Shown here: positions 8,048-15,645 of the stretch, in pieces
How the letters are laid out: every line of letters starts with the position of its first letter
How positions within the stretch are numbered: the first letter of the stretch is position 1
Source: Eudoraea sp.
Lineage (GTDB): Bacteria; Bacteroidota; Bacteroidia; Flavobacteriales; Flavobacteriaceae
DNA: 22,628 nt
Assembly (NCBI GenBank): GCA_013042925.1
Contig: JABDPH010000315.1
Coordinates: 1-22,628, forward strand
Direction of reading: 5' to 3'
Translations under genes and position numbers: made by a program
Notes under the pieces: generated by a model
What the model was told of the DNA's origin: nothing
Database searches by the model: none
The model's input: the letters and a program-made list of their open reading frames with translations, nothing else

Positions 8048-8515
8048 ATGCAAACAAAGGTTCTTATGGTATGCCTGGGCAATATCTGCAGGTCTCCATT
8101 AGCCGAAGGTATATTGAAGTCAAAAACCAGTTCACAGCATGTTTTTGTTGATTCTGCCGGAACTGCGGGATACCACATAGGAAACAATCCGGATAAAAGG
8201 TCTATAGCCGTAGCCAAAAAATATGGCATTGATATCTCTGGCCAAAGATGTAGAAAATTTAATTTTAACGATTTTGCCCAGTTTGATATTATTTATGCTA
8301 TGGACTTAAGCAATTACTACGACATATTAGCGCTGTCTAATGAAAAAGGTCATATTGATAAGGTTAAACTTTTACTGGAGGAAGGCAGTTCATCCGTTAG
8401 AGAAGTCCCCGACCCTTATTATGGTGGAACAGATGGTTTTGAAAAGGTTTTTAAGCTAATTAATCAAGCCTGTGAGATGATAGCCAAAAAAATAAATACA
8501 AATCAGACTTCATAA
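8048..8515 (+). CDS. Low-molecular-weight protein tyrosine phosphatase
   Basis: Cytoplasmic phosphatase of the LMW-PTP family, 155 aa, removing phosphate from tyrosine (or from small phosphoesters). The active-site loop C9-LGNIC-R15-S16 fits CX5R-S near the N terminus, and the general-acid aspartate is D122 in DPYYGG. Both hallmarks are intact, so it should be catalytically active. It lies seven bases after dnaA and one base before the methyltransferase gene, so the three are probably one transcript. There is no partner kinase nearby as seen in polysaccharide-export loci, so a capsule role is not supported here. The target is unknown. From memory, this dnaA linkage recurs in other flavobacteria. 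Confidence 0.93.
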   Translation: MQTKVLMVCLGNICRSPLAEGILKSKTSSQHVFVDSAGTAGYHIGNNPDKRSIAVAKKYGIDISGQRCRKFNFNDFAQFDIIYAMDLSNYYDILALSNEKGHIDKVKLLLEEGSSSVREVPDPYYGGTDGFEKVFKLINQACEMIAKKINTNQTS

Positions 8516-8516
8516 A

Positions 8517-9239
8517 ATGCAAAACACTAGCGGTTCAGATGGTAAGCTATATATGATACCAACCACACTTGGTGAAAATGAACCTCTGGAAGTGTTGCCA
8601 ATTTCTATTAAGAGAATAATTGAGGAAACAGATCACTATATCGTGGAGAATGAAAAAACAGCAAGAAGGTTTATCAAAAAAATCAGTCCCAGAAAATCAC
8701 AGCCAAATTTAAATATTGCTCTTCTAAATAAATTCACAGATCCGGAAATCATTCCTTCTTTCCTTGATCCTTGTTTTGAAGGCGAGGATGTAGGTGTTTT
8801 GTCGGAGGCCGGCTGCCCGGGAATTGCAGATCCAGGATCTGAAATAGCCCGAATTGCCCATCAGAAAGGAATTGCCGTAGTGCCTTTGGTTGGACCCTCT
8901 TCTATAATTTTGGCTCTTATGGCAAGTGGTCTCAATGGTCAAAATTTTGCATTTAATGGCTATCTGCCTATTGAAAATTCTGAGCGAAAGAGAGCAATTA
9001 AGAGATTCGAGAAAATTTCCAGAGAAAATAATCAAAGTCAGCTGTTTATAGAAACACCATATAGAAATAATAGTCTTTTTGAAGAGTTTGTCAAGACACT
9101 TTCAAAGGAAACATGGCTGTGTATAGCAACTGATCTTACCTTACCCACAGAATCTATTGCAACAAAATTAGCGGGGAATTGGATAGCAGAATCCATTGAA
9201 CTCCATAAAAGGCCTACAATTTTTATTATTCAGGCCTAA
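8517..9239 (+). CDS. RsmI-like SAM-dependent methyltransferase (tetrapyrrole methylase fold)
   Basis: Tetrapyrrole-methylase-fold methyltransferase, 240 aa, most like RsmI, which 2'-O-methylates C1402 of 16S rRNA. Visible blocks are KLYMIPTTLGE (10-20), SEAGCPGIADPG (96-107), VPLVGPSSI (122-130) and FNGYLP (146-151), all matching RsmI regions that build the SAM pocket. The N-terminal motif reads IPTTLGENEP where RsmI has ATPIGNLED, and the protein is shorter than RsmI (about 280 aa). It may therefore be a paralogue with a different target rather than RsmI itself. It is the third gene after dnaA. An ATG at residue 13 is a possible alternative start, but the ATG at 8517 fits the one-base spacing to the previous stop. 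Confidence 0.85.
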   Translation: MQNTSGSDGKLYMIPTTLGENEPLEVLPISIKRIIEETDHYIVENEKTARRFIKKISPRKSQPNLNIALLNKFTDPEIIPSFLDPCFEGEDVGVLSEAGCPGIADPGSEIARIAHQKGIAVVPLVGPSSIILALMASGLNGQNFAFNGYLPIENSERKRAIKRFEKISRENNQSQLFIETPYRNNSLFEEFVKTLSKETWLCIATDLTLPTESIATKLAGNWIAESIELHKRPTIFIIQA

Positions 9240-9264
9240 AAAAACCCTGACCTTTAAGCCAGGG
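9238..9264 (-). terminator. Terminator of the lysozyme-like gene
   Basis: Read on the minus strand, CCCTGGC and GTCAGGG form a short GC stem (9245-9249 with 9260-9264, then one mismatch) followed by seven T residues at 9244-9238. On the plus strand the hairpin has no T tract, so it chiefly ends the minus-strand gene, though it may slow plus-strand transcripts. Confidence 0.75.
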
Positions 9265-9293
9265 CTATAATTCCGTGCTGTGAATTTATTTTA

Positions 9294-9926
9294 TTATACC
9301 TTAGGATTCCGAATTGCTGAAATCTCAGATATATCATATCCTGAAAACTTTTTTAAGTAATCCTCAAGACTAGTTCCATAGGCATCCTTGACATCCTGCC
9401 TGCCATTAGAATATAAATACTTCATTACATTACCCGGACCAGCTAAATGAGCAGCCGCCAATATTCCGGATTCAGTTATTTCAATGCCCTTAACCTTTCT
9501 ACCTACAAAATATTTGATGTATTTGCGCATTATCCATTTGTTGCGTGAAATATTTGTATAAAATACTTTCTCCTGCAAACTTGTATTATTTAGAAATTTG
9601 GTAGCTCTATAAACACCCATCAATTGAAGAGTTCCGATTCCAAATTGATACTTACCCAGATATCCCAGTGTATTAATTATAAAGTAATTGCCCTGAGACT
9701 CAGTAAATGCGAGTGCTTCTTTGAAACCGAAATAACAACTTCCCAAAAAAGGAGGCGTTACAAAGGATGAGTTATAAGTTGTTCTGTTTTTGGGGAACAG
9801 AACTGGCGTAGGTTCTTTTACTTTTAGAATTTCGGGGACTTTAACTTCAGACTTCGTGGTAAACCCAAAACTAACTAAAACTAAAATCACGATAAGCGGA
9901 CAGATAATAAATGGCCACTTCTTCAT
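9294..9926 (-). CDS. Membrane-anchored lysozyme/transglycosylase-like protein
   Basis: Predicted peptidoglycan-cleaving protein, 210 aa. Residues 5-21 form a hydrophobic N-terminal segment (signal peptide or anchor) after MKK, then a proline-rich linker to about 60. The globular part shows GFKEALAFTESQGNY (67-81), GYLGKYQFG (88-96) and LAAAHLAGPGNVMKYL (156-171). ESxGxY with G(Y/R)xGKYQF is a lysozyme-superfamily signature; E76 is the likely catalytic acid, E70 the alternative. I cannot place it in a named family with confidence. It follows mltG on the same strand, has its own -7 element 50-60 bases upstream and a terminator at its end. The neighbours dapF and mltG support a cell-wall role. 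Confidence 0.7.
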   Translation of the reverse strand: MKKWPFIICPLIVILVLVSFGFTTKSEVKVPEILKVKEPTPVLFPKNRTTYNSSFVTPPFLGSCYFGFKEALAFTESQGNYFIINTLGYLGKYQFGIGTLQLMGVYRATKFLNNTSLQEKVFYTNISRNKWIMRKYIKYFVGRKVKGIEITESGILAAAHLAGPGNVMKYLYSNGRQDVKDAYGTSLEDYLKKFSGYDISEISAIRNPKV

Positions 9927-9983
9927 ATATGTGTTTTCTTAAGACTAACTACCAAATGAGCCGGTATGCTTAAATTACTCAAC

Positions 9984-9991
9984 CAAAGATA
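9984..9991 (-). promoter_or_regulatory. -7 promoter element of the lysozyme-like gene
   Basis: On the minus strand TATCTTTG matches TAnnTTTG exactly, inside the 148-base gap between mltG and the lysozyme-like gene. It predicts a leader of roughly 50 bases. No clear TTG was found at the -33 distance. Confidence 0.5.
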
Positions 9992-10074
9992 TTAGAGATT
10001 TGTACGAATATTCCTTAGAATTCTATGAATAACCCCTTTATTTGATAAATTGTTTAAAATTCCGGATTAACCGT

Positions 10075-11118
10075 CTAGCGGTTTATTTTTTGTTCGTTTA
10101 TCCATCGGATATACTGCGTTTTATTCCGGTTATGTTGCGAAAGGTTTTTGGCAAATTTATGGTAACCGAAGTCTTCCACATCCGCTACCATATAGTAGTA
10201 GTCATGTTTTTCAGGATTGAGAACGGCGTCTATAGAGGAAATATCGGGCATTGTAATTGGGCCGGGAGGAACACCTGCATATTTATAGGTATTATAAGGT
10301 GAATTGAGCTCTAAATCTTTATAAAGAACCCTTTTGATAATCGTATCAAAATTGCCAAGTTCCCGTTTTAAGGCATAGATTACGGTAGGGTCTGCCTGAA
10401 GCAACATATTTTTCTTCAGCCTGTTTAGATATAATCCGGCAACCCTAGGTCTCTCATTGACTTTGGCTGTTTCCTTTTGAACAATTGAAGCAAGAGATAT
10501 CACTTGAATTTGCGTTAAATTCAATAATTCTGCTTTCTTTATTCTATCGTCATTCCAAAAGCGAAGATACTCCTTCAGCATTCTATCACGAAACTCTGTG
10601 GCGGATGTATTCCAAAAAAATTCATAGCTGTTAGGTATATATAGTGAAAGACTCGTGTCTGTTGTGAAGCCATTTTCCTGAAGAAATTCAGAATCTGTAA
10701 AAGCCTTTACCAATGAAATACTATCAGCTTCGATTTGACTAGAAATTCTTCCAGCCAATTTTTCGAATGATTCCTGATTATTAAAAGAGACATTAACAGG
10801 TATATTGTTACTCCTTAAAGTATTAATAATCTCATTATTATTCATTCCTTTCTTTAAAATATATTTTCCAGGTTTTATATAGTCAATATATTTTTTCTGT
10901 TTTGCGACTGCCTCAAAGGTCCCCATATCAGACAAAAGGGGTGAGATAAGATTTTTTAACTCATCATAGGAACTGCCAGTTGGAACATAAATGTATGCTT
11001 CCTTATTATTAAAAGCTGTATTTGGTGTAAAAAGAGCGTTATAAATTAAATATGCAAAGGCTCCTCCTGCAATTAGGCCAAGAAGCACTATTATCAATAA
11101 AATTTTTTTGATATACAT
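10075..11118 (-). CDS. mltG: Endolytic murein transglycosylase MltG (YceG)
   Basis: Inner-membrane enzyme that cuts nascent glycan strands, releasing them from synthesis and setting strand length. It has 347 aa. One N-terminal transmembrane helix (5-27) is followed by a LysM-like region (about 40-105; IYVPTGSSYDEL, KPGKYILKKGM) and the YceG domain. Catalytic-site blocks are SLASIVQKETAKVNERP with E216 as the expected catalytic glutamate, LQADPTVIYAL (240-250), SPYNTYKYAGVPPGPI and the C-terminal YYYMVAD. The start shares one base with the stop of the GNAT gene (TAATG), so it is translationally coupled to it. A weak hairpin overlaps its stop codon, without a T tract. Confidence 0.97.
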   Translation of the reverse strand: MYIKKILLIIVLLGLIAGGAFAYLIYNALFTPNTAFNNKEAYIYVPTGSSYDELKNLISPLLSDMGTFEAVAKQKKYIDYIKPGKYILKKGMNNNEIINTLRSNNIPVNVSFNNQESFEKLAGRISSQIEADSISLVKAFTDSEFLQENGFTTDTSLSLYIPNSYEFFWNTSATEFRDRMLKEYLRFWNDDRIKKAELLNLTQIQVISLASIVQKETAKVNERPRVAGLYLNRLKKNMLLQADPTVIYALKRELGNFDTIIKRVLYKDLELNSPYNTYKYAGVPPGPITMPDISSIDAVLNPEKHDYYYMVADVEDFGYHKFAKNLSQHNRNKTQYIRWINEQKINR

Positions 11119-11639
11119 TATTTTTCAAACTTTTGAAACAGTAGTTCATTTTTAAATTTTCCTCCGGCAAGAACCCAATCCTTTTTAACTCCTGCAAGCT
11201 CAAACCCCATCTTTTTGAAAAGTTGTATACTAGCCTGATTGTCTTCGCCTACATTAGCGTATACCTGATTCAAATTGAGCACCTTAAAGGCATATTTGCA
11301 CAATAAAGATACGGCTTCTGAACCGTGACCATTATTGCGGTCAGCCCTGTCAAGAATAACGATCCCAATTCCTGCTCTTCTGTGTTTCGGATCAAAATCA
11401 AATAGATCAATAAACCCTATGACCTTATTACTTTCATTGCAGATAGCAAGGCGTAACTGTTTTACTTCATAAATATCTCTATGGGCGTTGTCCAGATACT
11501 TTTTAAGTACATGTCTGGAATAGGGTGTAATCGTACCACTAATTTCCCAGATATGAGGATTATTCTCCAGTTCGAATAAAAAATCAAGATCTTCGGGTTC
11601 CAATGCTCTTAAACTGGTATGCTTTCCTTTTAGAATCAA
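11118..11639 (-). CDS. GNAT-family N-acetyltransferase (RimJ/RimL-like)
   Basis: Acetyl-CoA-dependent acetyltransferase, 173 aa, with the layout of the Acetyltransf_3 (RimJ/RimL/SpeG) branch. It opens with LRALEPEDLDFLFELENNP. The strand-helix core GIGIVILDRADRNNGHGSEA carries the acetyl-CoA pyrophosphate loop RNNGHG (101-106). The closing block YANVGEDNQASIQLFKKMGF is typical of the fold. It overlaps dapF by four bases (ATGA) upstream and mltG by one base downstream. Coupling to two cell-wall genes suggests an envelope-related substrate, but RimL-like proteins act on ribosomal proteins, amino acids or polyamines, so the substrate stays open. Confidence 0.88.
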   Translation of the reverse strand: MILKGKHTSLRALEPEDLDFLFELENNPHIWEISGTITPYSRHVLKKYLDNAHRDIYEVKQLRLAICNESNKVIGFIDLFDFDPKHRRAGIGIVILDRADRNNGHGSEAVSLLCKYAFKVLNLNQVYANVGEDNQASIQLFKKMGFELAGVKKDWVLAGGKFKNELLFQKFEK

Positions 11640-12412
11640 ATCTCTATTTTTCCTTTAAATACTTGCTTGGCCGGACCTTCCAGCCATATATTCTCATATC
11701 GCTCCGAGACCTTATTAAAAGTAATTGACAAATTCCCTCCTTTAGTATGAATATTTACTTTGTCACCATTAGTCTTACCCCAATAATTCATTCCTATTGC
11801 AACTGCCGTGACGCCGGTTCCGCAAGACAAGGTTTCATTTTCCACCCCCCTTTCATAAGTTCGTACGGAAAAATTATTATCTGCAGTTTGTTCCACAAAG
11901 TTTATATTGCTCCCTTCTTCTCCGTAAATTCCGTATCGCAGCTTTGCCCCTTCTTGCAATACGTTAAAGGCATCTAAATTAACAACCATCTGAACATGGT
12001 GTGGAGAACCTGTATCTAAAAAAAGACAATTGGGTTTTGCCATAATTTCAGTCACATCCTGCATCTGCAGGCTAATAATTCCATTAGTAATCGTAGCAAC
12101 ATGCAACCCATCTACGGCACTAAATTCAGCTTTATTAGTGATTATCCCGAGGAATTTTGCAAATGCTACTATACATCTTCCACCGTTGCCACACATACTT
12201 CCGGGATTTCCATCAGCATTATAATATACCATCTTAAAATGTGCTGAATTATCTTCTTCCAACAAGATTAATCCATCTGCCCCTATACCGAAACGCCTGT
12301 CACATAGAAATGAAATCAATTCGTTATCGGCCTTCGGAAATCCTCCAAGACGATTATCAATCATAATGAAATCGTTGCCTGTGCCCTGGTATTTATAAAA
12401 TGTAACTATCAT
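11636..12412 (-). CDS. dapF: Diaminopimelate epimerase DapF
   Basis: Converts LL- to meso-diaminopimelate, the precursor of lysine and of the peptidoglycan cross-link. It has 258 aa, slightly short but complete. The two catalytic cysteines are present: C74 in MCGNGGRC (73-80) and C197 in LSCGTGVTAVA. The N terminus FYKYQGTGNDFIMID and the AERGVEN-like TYERGVENE are also family hallmarks. It is the first gene of a minus-strand group (dapF, GNAT, mltG), whose overlaps indicate one transcript. An exact -7 element lies 14 bases before the ATG, so the leader is very short. Placement with mltG and a lysozyme-like gene makes this a peptidoglycan cluster. Confidence 0.97.
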   Translation of the reverse strand: MIVTFYKYQGTGNDFIMIDNRLGGFPKADNELISFLCDRRFGIGADGLILLEEDNSAHFKMVYYNADGNPGSMCGNGGRCIVAFAKFLGIITNKAEFSAVDGLHVATITNGIISLQMQDVTEIMAKPNCLFLDTGSPHHVQMVVNLDAFNVLQEGAKLRYGIYGEEGSNINFVEQTADNNFSVRTYERGVENETLSCGTGVTAVAIGMNYWGKTNGDKVNIHTKGGNLSITFNKVSERYENIWLEGPAKQVFKGKIEI

Positions 12413-12426
12413 TGCTTATCAAGTAA

Positions 12427-12434
12427 CAAAGATA
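12427..12434 (-). promoter_or_regulatory. -7 promoter element before dapF
   Basis: On the minus strand TATCTTTG matches TAnnTTTG exactly. Only 14 bases separate its last G from the dapF ATG, which predicts a leader under about 10 bases. No clear TTG lies at the -33 position. Confidence 0.55.
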
Positions 12435-12538
12435 TGACTTATTTAAGCAGTTTTAATCAGTTAAAAAGTCGTTAAATGGAAATATTTAGACTAAAAAATC
12501 AAGTATTTTTACTTTATAAATTTAAAGATCATTTATTT

Positions 12539-13936
12539 ATGAAAAGATTTGGTAGTTTATTAATAGTAGCCATTTTTGCCGGGGCGATAACCCTTACTTC
12601 TTATAAGTTGTTTTTTGAAAAAACAAATTACACCGTTGTTACGGATAGTTCGGAGATGCCAGTTGTAACTACCAGCAACAAGCCCACATCTTTTAAAGGA
12701 AATGGCATTAATGAGGTTGATTTCACCATTGCTGCAGAAAATACCGTTAATGCAGTTGTCCATGTTAAAAACCTTACTTTAAATAGCAGCTCGGGAAGCT
12801 TATTAGATTTTTTCTATGGCTCTGAAAGTCGTCAAATTCCACAGGTGGGCACCGGTTCTGGAGTTATCATTTCCCCAGATGGGTATATTGTAACTAATAA
12901 TCATGTTATTGCCAAGGCCAATGAGATAAGAATTACGTTGAACAATAATAAGTCATATGAGGCTGAAATTATCGGCACTGATCCTAATACCGATATAGCA
13001 TTACTTAAAATTGATGTGGATGAGAACCTCCCCTATCTTGCTTTTGGTGATTCCGATGAAGCTAAAATTGGACAATGGGTGTTAGCTGTTGGCAATCCCT
13101 TTAATCTAACATCAACAGTTACCGCGGGTATAGTTAGTGCAAAAGCCAGAAATCTTGATCCTGTTCGGGATCAATCATTTATACAAACAGATGCTGCTGT
13201 TAATCCGGGCAATAGCGGGGGTGCGTTGGTCAATACAAATGGTGATCTCATAGGAATAAACACTGCCATTACTTCACCAACCGGTTCCTATGTTGGCTTC
13301 TCCTTTGCAGTTCCCAGTAATATTGCCAAAAAGGTGGTTGAAGATATCTTGGAATATGGAAACGTTCAAAAAGGAATTCTCGGAATTACTTCTCCCCGGC
13401 TAAGTTCTCCCTATGCGGTGAAAAATGGTATAAATGAAATTGATGGTGTATATATTGATGGTGTAGAAGAAGACTCTGGCGCATTTGACGCTAATTTAAA
13501 GTCTGGAGATATTATAAAAAAGGTAGATAATATTAAAGTGCGGAAATTTGCAGATTTAACTGGTTATGTATCCACCAAAAGACCTGGAGATAAAATTAAA
13601 GTTACAATTGATCGAAATGGAGAAGATATTGTAATACCTGTTGAACTAAAAGAAAGGCAATCCATTATTGTTCCGGTTATGGGACTTAGGGTTAAAAACT
13701 TATCAGAGAACGATAAGGAAATCTACAATGTTAAAACAGGGGTTAAGATTACCGGAGTACCTGAAACCTACAGAGGATATGGGTTAAATGGAAAAGTTAT
13801 TTTAGAAATTGATAATGAAAAAGTAGATGATATTTATGAAGCAAAAAACATGTTTGGCGCCATCTCAAGATATGACAAAACAGTAATAACCCTAATAGAT
13901 AAAAATGGGGAGAAAGAACGAATAGTTTTTCAATAA
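12539..13936 (+). CDS. DegP/HtrA-family periplasmic serine protease
   Basis: Envelope quality-control protease/chaperone of the Do (DegP/DegQ) type, 465 aa. An N-terminal hydrophobic segment (MKRFGSLLIVAIFAGAI) serves as signal or anchor. The trypsin-like domain has the complete triad H122 (NNHVI), D152 (NTDIALLK) and S226 (GNSGGAL). Two PDZ domains follow: about 275-370 (GILGITSPR, SGDIIKKVDN) and about 380-465 (GKVILEIDNEKVDD). The frame is open from an ATG at 12476, but the one at 12539 starts directly at the positively charged signal sequence and fits relatives, so I use it. A -7-like TATTTTTA lies at 12504-12511. The gene is monocistronic, ending in a strong terminator. Confidence 0.94.
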   Translation: MKRFGSLLIVAIFAGAITLTSYKLFFEKTNYTVVTDSSEMPVVTTSNKPTSFKGNGINEVDFTIAAENTVNAVVHVKNLTLNSSSGSLLDFFYGSESRQIPQVGTGSGVIISPDGYIVTNNHVIAKANEIRITLNNNKSYEAEIIGTDPNTDIALLKIDVDENLPYLAFGDSDEAKIGQWVLAVGNPFNLTSTVTAGIVSAKARNLDPVRDQSFIQTDAAVNPGNSGGALVNTNGDLIGINTAITSPTGSYVGFSFAVPSNIAKKVVEDILEYGNVQKGILGITSPRLSSPYAVKNGINEIDGVYIDGVEEDSGAFDANLKSGDIIKKVDNIKVRKFADLTGYVSTKRPGDKIKVTIDRNGEDIVIPVELKERQSIIVPVMGLRVKNLSENDKEIYNVKTGVKITGVPETYRGYGLNGKVILEIDNEKVDDIYEAKNMFGAISRYDKTVITLIDKNGEKERIVFQ

Positions 13937-13958
13937 ATCCCTTACTTTTAAGACTTTT

Positions 13959-13986
13959 AAAGCGCTCCGTTTTGGAGCGCTTTTTT
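13959..13986 (+). terminator. Rho-independent terminator of the HtrA gene
   Basis: AAAGCGCTCC (13959-13968) pairs perfectly with GGAGCGCTTT (13974-13983) around the loop GTTTT, followed by T residues to 13986. It is a textbook terminator, ending the protease transcript before the GAPDH gene. Confidence 0.95.
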
Positions 13987-14023
13987 ATTTATCTTTTCCT
14001 TATGCGATACCAACGGAATTCAA

Positions 14024-14031
14024 TAATTTTG
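14024..14031 (+). promoter_or_regulatory. -7 promoter element before the long GAPDH gene
   Basis: TAATTTTG matches TAnnTTTG exactly, 26 bases before the ATG at 14058 and downstream of the HtrA terminator. No clear TTG at -33. Confidence 0.5.
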
Positions 14032-14057
14032 CCCTAAATTAAAATAACTTGACATAG

Positions 14058-15506
14058 ATGAGTCCTATCAAATCCTATGAAAAAGAACTGGCATTTCAAG
14101 CCGACAGAAGAAAAGCCACCACAGAATTCATTAAAATAATTAGTGACCTATGGTACGATAAAGCTATTGAAGTGGTCCTTTTTAAAAACCAGGTGATTGA
14201 TAAAAATGTAAGTGATATTATAAACCTTCATGAATACGCAGGTGAATTTGTTCAAAAACCAATTTCAATATTTGATTCTGTCGAATTATTACGCGCTATT
14301 TATGACATAAAATTACCGCCGTCAAAAATAGATATTGGAAAGCTAACCTACGAGTATCATTCTGATAACAATGAGTATCACGATGCAAAGACATTTGTTC
14401 TTTACAAATTAAGAGATGCTAAAAATTCTAAAGAAATTAGGCCAAAGGATGTTGTCCTTTATGGTTTTGGCAGAATAGGAAGGCTAATAGCACGGGAGCT
14501 GATGGCTAAAACAGGTAAAGGTAATCAGCTAAGGCTAAGAGCTATAGTCACCAGAGGAGAACTAACAGAGGAAATTCTGGAGAAAAGAGCCACTTTGTTG
14601 AAAACAGATTCGGTTCATGGTCAATTCACCGGAACCGTAGATATTGATATAGCTAATAAGGCATTAATTATAAATGGTACTACGGTTCGCATTATTAATT
14701 CGGATAAGCCTGAAGAAATAGACTACACAAAATTTGGAATTAATGATGCGCTTATTATTGATAATTCGGGTGCCTTTAGGGATAAAAAGGCATTGAAAAG
14801 GCATTTGAAGGCAGCAGGAGTCGGCAAAGTTATTCTGACTGCACCTGGTAAAGACATTCCAAATATTGTGCATGGTGTTAATCAATATGATTTTGATCCG
14901 GATGGAAATGATATTTATTCGGCTGCTTCCTGCACAACCAATGCAATAACGCCAATATTAAAAGTAGTTGAGGATTCATTGGGTATAAAAAAAGGTCATT
15001 TGGAAACCATTCACGCCTATACTAATGATCAAAATTTAGTTGATAATTTACATGGTAAATACAGAAGAGGAAGAGCGGCTGCATTAAATATGGTAATAAC
15101 AGAAACCGGTGCTGGAAATGCAGTAACAAAAGCCCTGCCATCACTGAAAGGCAAACTTACTTCAAATGCAATTAGAGTCCCTGTTCCTAATGGTTCTCTG
15201 GCCATACTCAATTTAGAACTTAATAGTAAAACATCTCGGGAAGCCTTAAATACGATAATAAAAAAGTATGCTTTGGAAGGTGATTTGGTAGAACAAATTA
15301 AATATTCACTAAGCAATGAATTGGTGTCAACGGATATTGTGGGCATCGCAGCGCCATCTATTTATGACAGTAACGCTACCATAGTATCAGCCAATGGTAA
15401 GAATATTGTATTATATGTTTGGTATGATAATGAGTTTGGATACTCACATCAGGTAATCAGATTGGCAAAATATATTGCTAAGGTCAGAAGGTTTACTTAT
15501 TACTAG
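14058..15506 (+). CDS. Glyceraldehyde-3-phosphate dehydrogenase, long form with N-terminal extension
   Basis: Oxidises glyceraldehyde 3-phosphate to 1,3-bisphosphoglycerate (or the reverse). It has 482 aa against about 335 for classical GAPDH. Residues 1-130 are an extra N-terminal region without a motif I recognise. The Rossmann domain starts at VVLYGFGRIGR (132-142); catalytic Cys292 is in SAASCTTN and the partner histidine is H319 in TIHAYTN. WYDNEFGYSHQV closes the catalytic domain. At the end of the second strand, where classical NAD enzymes have Asp (AIND), this protein reads AIVTRGE (162-168), which would remove the residue binding the adenosine ribose and could favour NADP+. Such long forms occur across Bacteroidota beside a classical copy elsewhere, suggesting a separate, perhaps gluconeogenic, role. 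It has its own promoter. Confidence 0.92.
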   Translation: MSPIKSYEKELAFQADRRKATTEFIKIISDLWYDKAIEVVLFKNQVIDKNVSDIINLHEYAGEFVQKPISIFDSVELLRAIYDIKLPPSKIDIGKLTYEYHSDNNEYHDAKTFVLYKLRDAKNSKEIRPKDVVLYGFGRIGRLIARELMAKTGKGNQLRLRAIVTRGELTEEILEKRATLLKTDSVHGQFTGTVDIDIANKALIINGTTVRIINSDKPEEIDYTKFGINDALIIDNSGAFRDKKALKRHLKAAGVGKVILTAPGKDIPNIVHGVNQYDFDPDGNDIYSAASCTTNAITPILKVVEDSLGIKKGHLETIHAYTNDQNLVDNLHGKYRRGRAAALNMVITETGAGNAVTKALPSLKGKLTSNAIRVPVPNGSLAILNLELNSKTSREALNTIIKKYALEGDLVEQIKYSLSNELVSTDIVGIAAPSIYDSNATIVSANGKNIVLYVWYDNEFGYSHQVIRLAKYIAKVRRFTYY

Positions 15507-15645
15507 GTAATCTTCAGTTATGGATATGCATCTGCAGTCTTCTTATATAAAAGGTATGATTGGGCGAATTTTTTTTATTAATTAATATTATTAGAGTACT
15601 TTAGTTCCTTCCTTGAATCATATATTAATACTTAGAATATTTTAA
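15507..15645. other. AT-rich intergenic gap after GAPDH
   Basis: These 139 bases hold no gene. The 3' half is almost pure A/T and presumably carries the promoter of the following gene, although I found no exact TAnnTTTG. There is no convincing terminator for the GAPDH gene here. Confidence 0.5.

Noticed and set aside
10063..10090. Terminator for mltG
   Set aside because: AACCG/CGGTT is a 5-bp stem around the stop codon, and its T tract lies on the plus-strand side, the wrong orientation for mltG.
10042..10302. Plus-strand 86-aa open frame opposite mltG
   Set aside because: It lies almost wholly antisense to a well-supported mltG and has no recognisable domain.
14664..15346. Minus-strand open frames opposite GAPDH
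   Set aside because: No domain content, and they oppose the catalytic region of a clear gene.
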